Shown here: piece by piece, positions 61,959 to 64,000 of the stretch
Layout: the number at the start of each line of letters is the position of its first letter
How positions within the stretch are numbered: the stretch's first letter is position 1
NCBI GenBank assembly: GCA_963841455.1
Contig: CAWJCU010000003.1
Location: forward strand, 124,001-188,000
DNA: 64,000 bases
DNA from: JAWVFM01 sp963841455
Lineage (GTDB): Bacteria > Actinomycetota > Thermoleophilia > Solirubrobacterales > 70-9
Direction of reading: 5' to 3'
Made by a program: the position numbers and the translations under genes
Notes under the pieces: model-generated
Told to the model about the DNA's origin: nothing
Seen by the model: the letters and a program-made list of their open reading frames with translations, nothing else
Database searches by the model: none

Positions 61959-63065
61959 TCAGCGAGGGGAGGCGCCGCCGTGCCGCTCTTCCCACTCCGC
62001 GTAGTCGGCAGTGAAGTAGTGGAGGCGGATCTTCTTGAACTCGGTGGAGGAGTAGAGGGTCGCGCGGTCGGGCCCGTGCAGGTCGTGCGCATCGGCGATC
62101 GAGTCGAGGACGGCGTCGCACTCCTCCTTCGAGCGGCCGTGGGCCATGGTGAAGACGGAGTACGGCCAGTCCGCGTACGTCGGCCGCTGGTAGCAGTGGG
62201 AGATGCCCCGCACCGCGGCCATCCTCCGGCCGGTCTCGAGGACCCGGTCCTCGGGCACCTGCCACACCCCCATCCCGTTGGCCGAGAACCCGGCCCGGCG
62301 GTGGAACAGAATCGCGGCGACGCGCCGAAGCAGCTTGCGCTCGGTCATGCCCTGAAGGTGCTCGAGGAAGCTCGCGGTCGGCATGCCGACCGCGCTCGCA
62401 GCCTGGTCATAGGGCCGATCCGTGACGGCCATCGGGCCCTGGAGGGCGCGGATCACCTCGACGTCGCGATCGTCGTAGGGCTGGCGCTCGAGCTCGCGCG
62501 GCGGCGCCACGTCCACAGCCGTCGCCAGCGCCTCCGTGCCCTTCTCCATCTCCAGGTTCATATTGATCTTGAAGAGGGTGAGCGTCGGGAGCTGGCGGAT
62601 CGACTCCGCTCCCGTCATGCGCCGAAGCACCTCGAGCGTGCCCTCCAGACCGAGCTCGGACTCAGGCGGCGTCGCGATCGTGAACCAGAGGTTGAACTCG
62701 TGGGTTCGCAGGTAGTTGTGGGACACGCCGGGGTGCTCGTTGATGATCGCGGCCGCGCGGTGCGGGTTCTCGGTGTCCACCTTTGCGGCCACGAGCATCG
62801 AGGCGTAGCCAAGCGCGCGGGTGTCGAAGATCGGCGTGATCTCGCGGATGATCCGTTCGCGCAGGAGGCGGTCGGTGCGCGCCATCACCTCCTCGGTCGG
62901 AAGCTCCGCCGCCTCGGCGACGCGCGCGTAGGGCTCCGCGTCGAGTGGGAAGCTCGACTGCAGGAGGTTCATGAGCCGCTTGTCGGTCTCGTCCAGCGGG
63001 ATCGCGGCGCCGCCGGAGCGCGAGCGCGCCTTCGGGCGCGGCGCCTTGGGCGCTACCGAAGCCAC
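61959..63065 (-). CDS. Two-domain AhbA/AhbB-like (siroheme decarboxylase/Lrp-AsnC) protein
   Basis: The 368-aa protein contains two AhbA/NirD-like modules in tandem. Module 1 has an HTH (LDETDKRLMNLLQSSFPLDA, VMARTDRLLRERIIREITPI) and a ligand-binding part with HPGVSHNYLRTHEFNLWFTI. Module 2 has MPTASFLEHLQGMTERKLLR, RVAAILFHRRAGFSANGMGV and GISHCYQRPTYADWPYSVFT. In AhbA-AhbB and NirDLGH heterodimers such modules decarboxylate siroheme using conserved His/Tyr near these blocks. Here they are fused in a heme cluster between hemB and hemL. It may be a decarboxylase or a heme-responsive Lrp-type regulator. Confidence 0.75.
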   Translation of the reverse strand: MASVAPKAPRPKARSRSGGAAIPLDETDKRLMNLLQSSFPLDAEPYARVAEAAELPTEEVMARTDRLLRERIIREITPIFDTRALGYASMLVAAKVDTENPHRAAAIINEHPGVSHNYLRTHEFNLWFTIATPPESELGLEGTLEVLRRMTGAESIRQLPTLTLFKINMNLEMEKGTEALATAVDVAPPRELERQPYDDRDVEVIRALQGPMAVTDRPYDQAASAVGMPTASFLEHLQGMTERKLLRRVAAILFHRRAGFSANGMGVWQVPEDRVLETGRRMAAVRGISHCYQRPTYADWPYSVFTMAHGRSKEECDAVLDSIADAHDLHGPDRATLYSSTEFKKIRLHYFTADYAEWEERHGGASPR

Positions 63066-63994
63066 TCGGCGGCCTCCTTCGCGAAGTAGGTGACGATCGC
63101 GTCGGCGCCCGCCCGCCGGATCCCGAGCAGGGTCTCGAGCGCGGCGGCCTCGCCGTCGATCCAGCCCTTTTCGGCCGCGGCCTTCAACATCGAGTACTCG
63201 CCGGAGACGTGGTAGGCCGCGACCGGGGCGCCGGTGGCGTCCTTGACCCGCCGGATGACGTCGAGGTAGGGCGTGGCGGGCTTCACCATGACCATGTCGG
63301 CCCCCTCGGAGAGGTCGAGCTCCGCCTCGCGGACGGCCTCGAGCGCGTTGCGCGGGTTCATCTGGTAGCCGCGGCGATCGCCGAACTCCGGCGTCGACTC
63401 CGCCGCCTCCCGGAACGGCCCGTAGAACGCGGACGAGTACTTCGCGCTGTAGGCGATGATCGGCGTGTCCGAATGGCCCTCCTCGTCGAGCTGATGGCGG
63501 ATGGTCCCGATCCGCCCGTCCATCATGTCGGAGGGCGCGACGGCGTCGGCGCCGGCCTCGGCGTGGGAGATCGCAGTCTTCGCAAGCAGCTCGACCGTGA
63601 GGTCGTTGTCGACCTCACCGTCACGGACGAACCCGCAGTGCCCGTGGGAGGTGTACTCGCAGAGGCACACATCGGTGATCACGACCAGCTCGGGGTGCGC
63701 CTCCTTCAGCGCCCGCACGGCCATCTGCACCACGCCCTCGTCGTCGTACGCGCCGCTCCCCACCTCGTCCTTCTCGGCGGGGACCCCGAACAGCAGCACC
63801 GCGCGGATCCCGGCGCTCATCACCTCGGTCGCCTCCCCGACGAGCTCGGAGATCGAGAACCGCTCCACGCCGGGCATCGAGTCAACCTCCTCGCGAACGG
63901 CCTCGCCGGCCACCACGAAAAGAGGCTGGATGAGATGGCGCGCCGAAAGCTCGGTCTCGGCGACAAGGTCGCGAAGGGCCTGCGTGCGCCGCAT
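63053..63994 (-). CDS. hemB: Porphobilinogen synthase (delta-aminolevulinate dehydratase); 5' end may lie beyond the window
   Basis: This TIM-barrel enzyme condenses two 5-aminolevulinate molecules. The zinc site is ITDVCLCEYTSHGHCGFV (three Cys). The Schiff-base lysines are in IIAYSAKYSSAFYGPF and MVMVKPATPYLDVIRRV. GYQMNPRNALEAVREAELDL and ALETLLGIRRAGADAIVTYF are also diagnostic. The visible reading frame (313 aa) lacks some of the usual N-terminal residues, and only 6 bp remain to the window edge, so the true start may be outside. The stop overlaps the next gene by 13 bp. Confidence 0.93.
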   Translation of the reverse strand: MRRTQALRDLVAETELSARHLIQPLFVVAGEAVREEVDSMPGVERFSISELVGEATEVMSAGIRAVLLFGVPAEKDEVGSGAYDDEGVVQMAVRALKEAHPELVVITDVCLCEYTSHGHCGFVRDGEVDNDLTVELLAKTAISHAEAGADAVAPSDMMDGRIGTIRHQLDEEGHSDTPIIAYSAKYSSAFYGPFREAAESTPEFGDRRGYQMNPRNALEAVREAELDLSEGADMVMVKPATPYLDVIRRVKDATGAPVAAYHVSGEYSMLKAAAEKGWIDGEAAALETLLGIRRAGADAIVTYFAKEAAEWLR

Positions 63995-64000
63995 ACGCCG

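Noticed and set aside
1..64000. CRISPR array or cas genes, rRNA, replication origin
   Set aside because: No regularly spaced repeats, no Cas-like proteins, no rRNA sequence and no DnaA-box cluster were seen; the dispersed palindromes are not regularly spaced.

Overview
The window is very GC-rich, densely coded DNA with GTG/TTG starts and many 4-bp start/stop overlaps. The gene set points to an actinobacterium, most likely class Thermoleophilia (Solirubrobacterales/Gaiellales type). The evidence is a PafBC-like double-WYL regulator, an F420/PPOX-type oxidoreductase, a long-form RmlA, a b6-like split cytochrome b with a QcrC-type cytochrome c fusion, menaquinone genes and an AbiEi/DUF559 protein. 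The taxonomic call is inference from gene content. About 22 genes, including housekeeping ones (sucD, rmlB, rmlD, folP-like, helicase), are broken by single-base indels, often one extra G/C in a short G/C run. I read most as sequence errors, so those genes are annotated across the shifts.

Region 1 (1-25.3 kb) is a cell-surface glycan locus. It holds SAM methyltransferases, a GT-C-like membrane protein, a GT4-GT2 fusion, the dTDP-rhamnose operon rmlA-rmlD-rmlB-rmlC (translationally coupled, minus strand), two NDP-sugar epimerases of the CDP-tyvelose/paratose kind, and a dolichol-phosphate-mannose-synthase-like GT2. A tandem triplet of paralogous ~560-aa membrane proteins is interleaved with two methyltransferases, followed by a Wzx-like flippase. 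A pafBC gene and an MBL-fold hydrolase sit inside it. A DUF559 (PD-(D/E)XK-like) gene at 2.1-3.0 kb is bracketed by two copies of a ~43-bp palindrome. A third, solo copy lies at 33.8 kb next to tRNA-Phe.

Region 2 (25.3-45.3 kb) is mixed. It carries an OB-HD nuclease, an orphan KdpDE-like two-component pair, an MFS efflux pump with its MerR regulator, an aldo/keto reductase, a secreted PQQ-like propeller lipoprotein and a sulfotransferase-like gene. Then come a VOC protein, a SLOG protein, an MrfA-like helicase, a divergent dihydropteroate synthase, a beta-carbonic anhydrase, a DtxR regulator, an aminotransferase, a secreted amidase-M14 carboxypeptidase fusion and a secreted delta-60-repeat protein.

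Region 3 (45.3-64 kb) is mostly core metabolism: sucCD, a dehalogenase-like HAD, a sulfotransferase, RpiB-like and RibD-like proteins, an NDP-sugar dehydrogenase, tRNA-Lys, tatC/tatA and dcd. It ends in a long minus-strand respiratory/heme series: hemB, a fused AhbA/B-like protein, hemL, a hypothetical gene, qcrA, qcrB, qcrC, menG/ubiE and a polyprenyl diphosphate synthase. These jointly supply heme, menaquinone and the menaquinol:cytochrome c reductase.

A second repeat family (two small hairpins in about 55 bp) recurs in four gene borders (11.0, 27.1, 47.4 and 57.0 kb), with a possible fifth copy at 55.5 kb. The best candidate for an undescribed system is the palindrome-flanked DUF559 cassette. 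The triplicated membrane family is the second most interesting locus.
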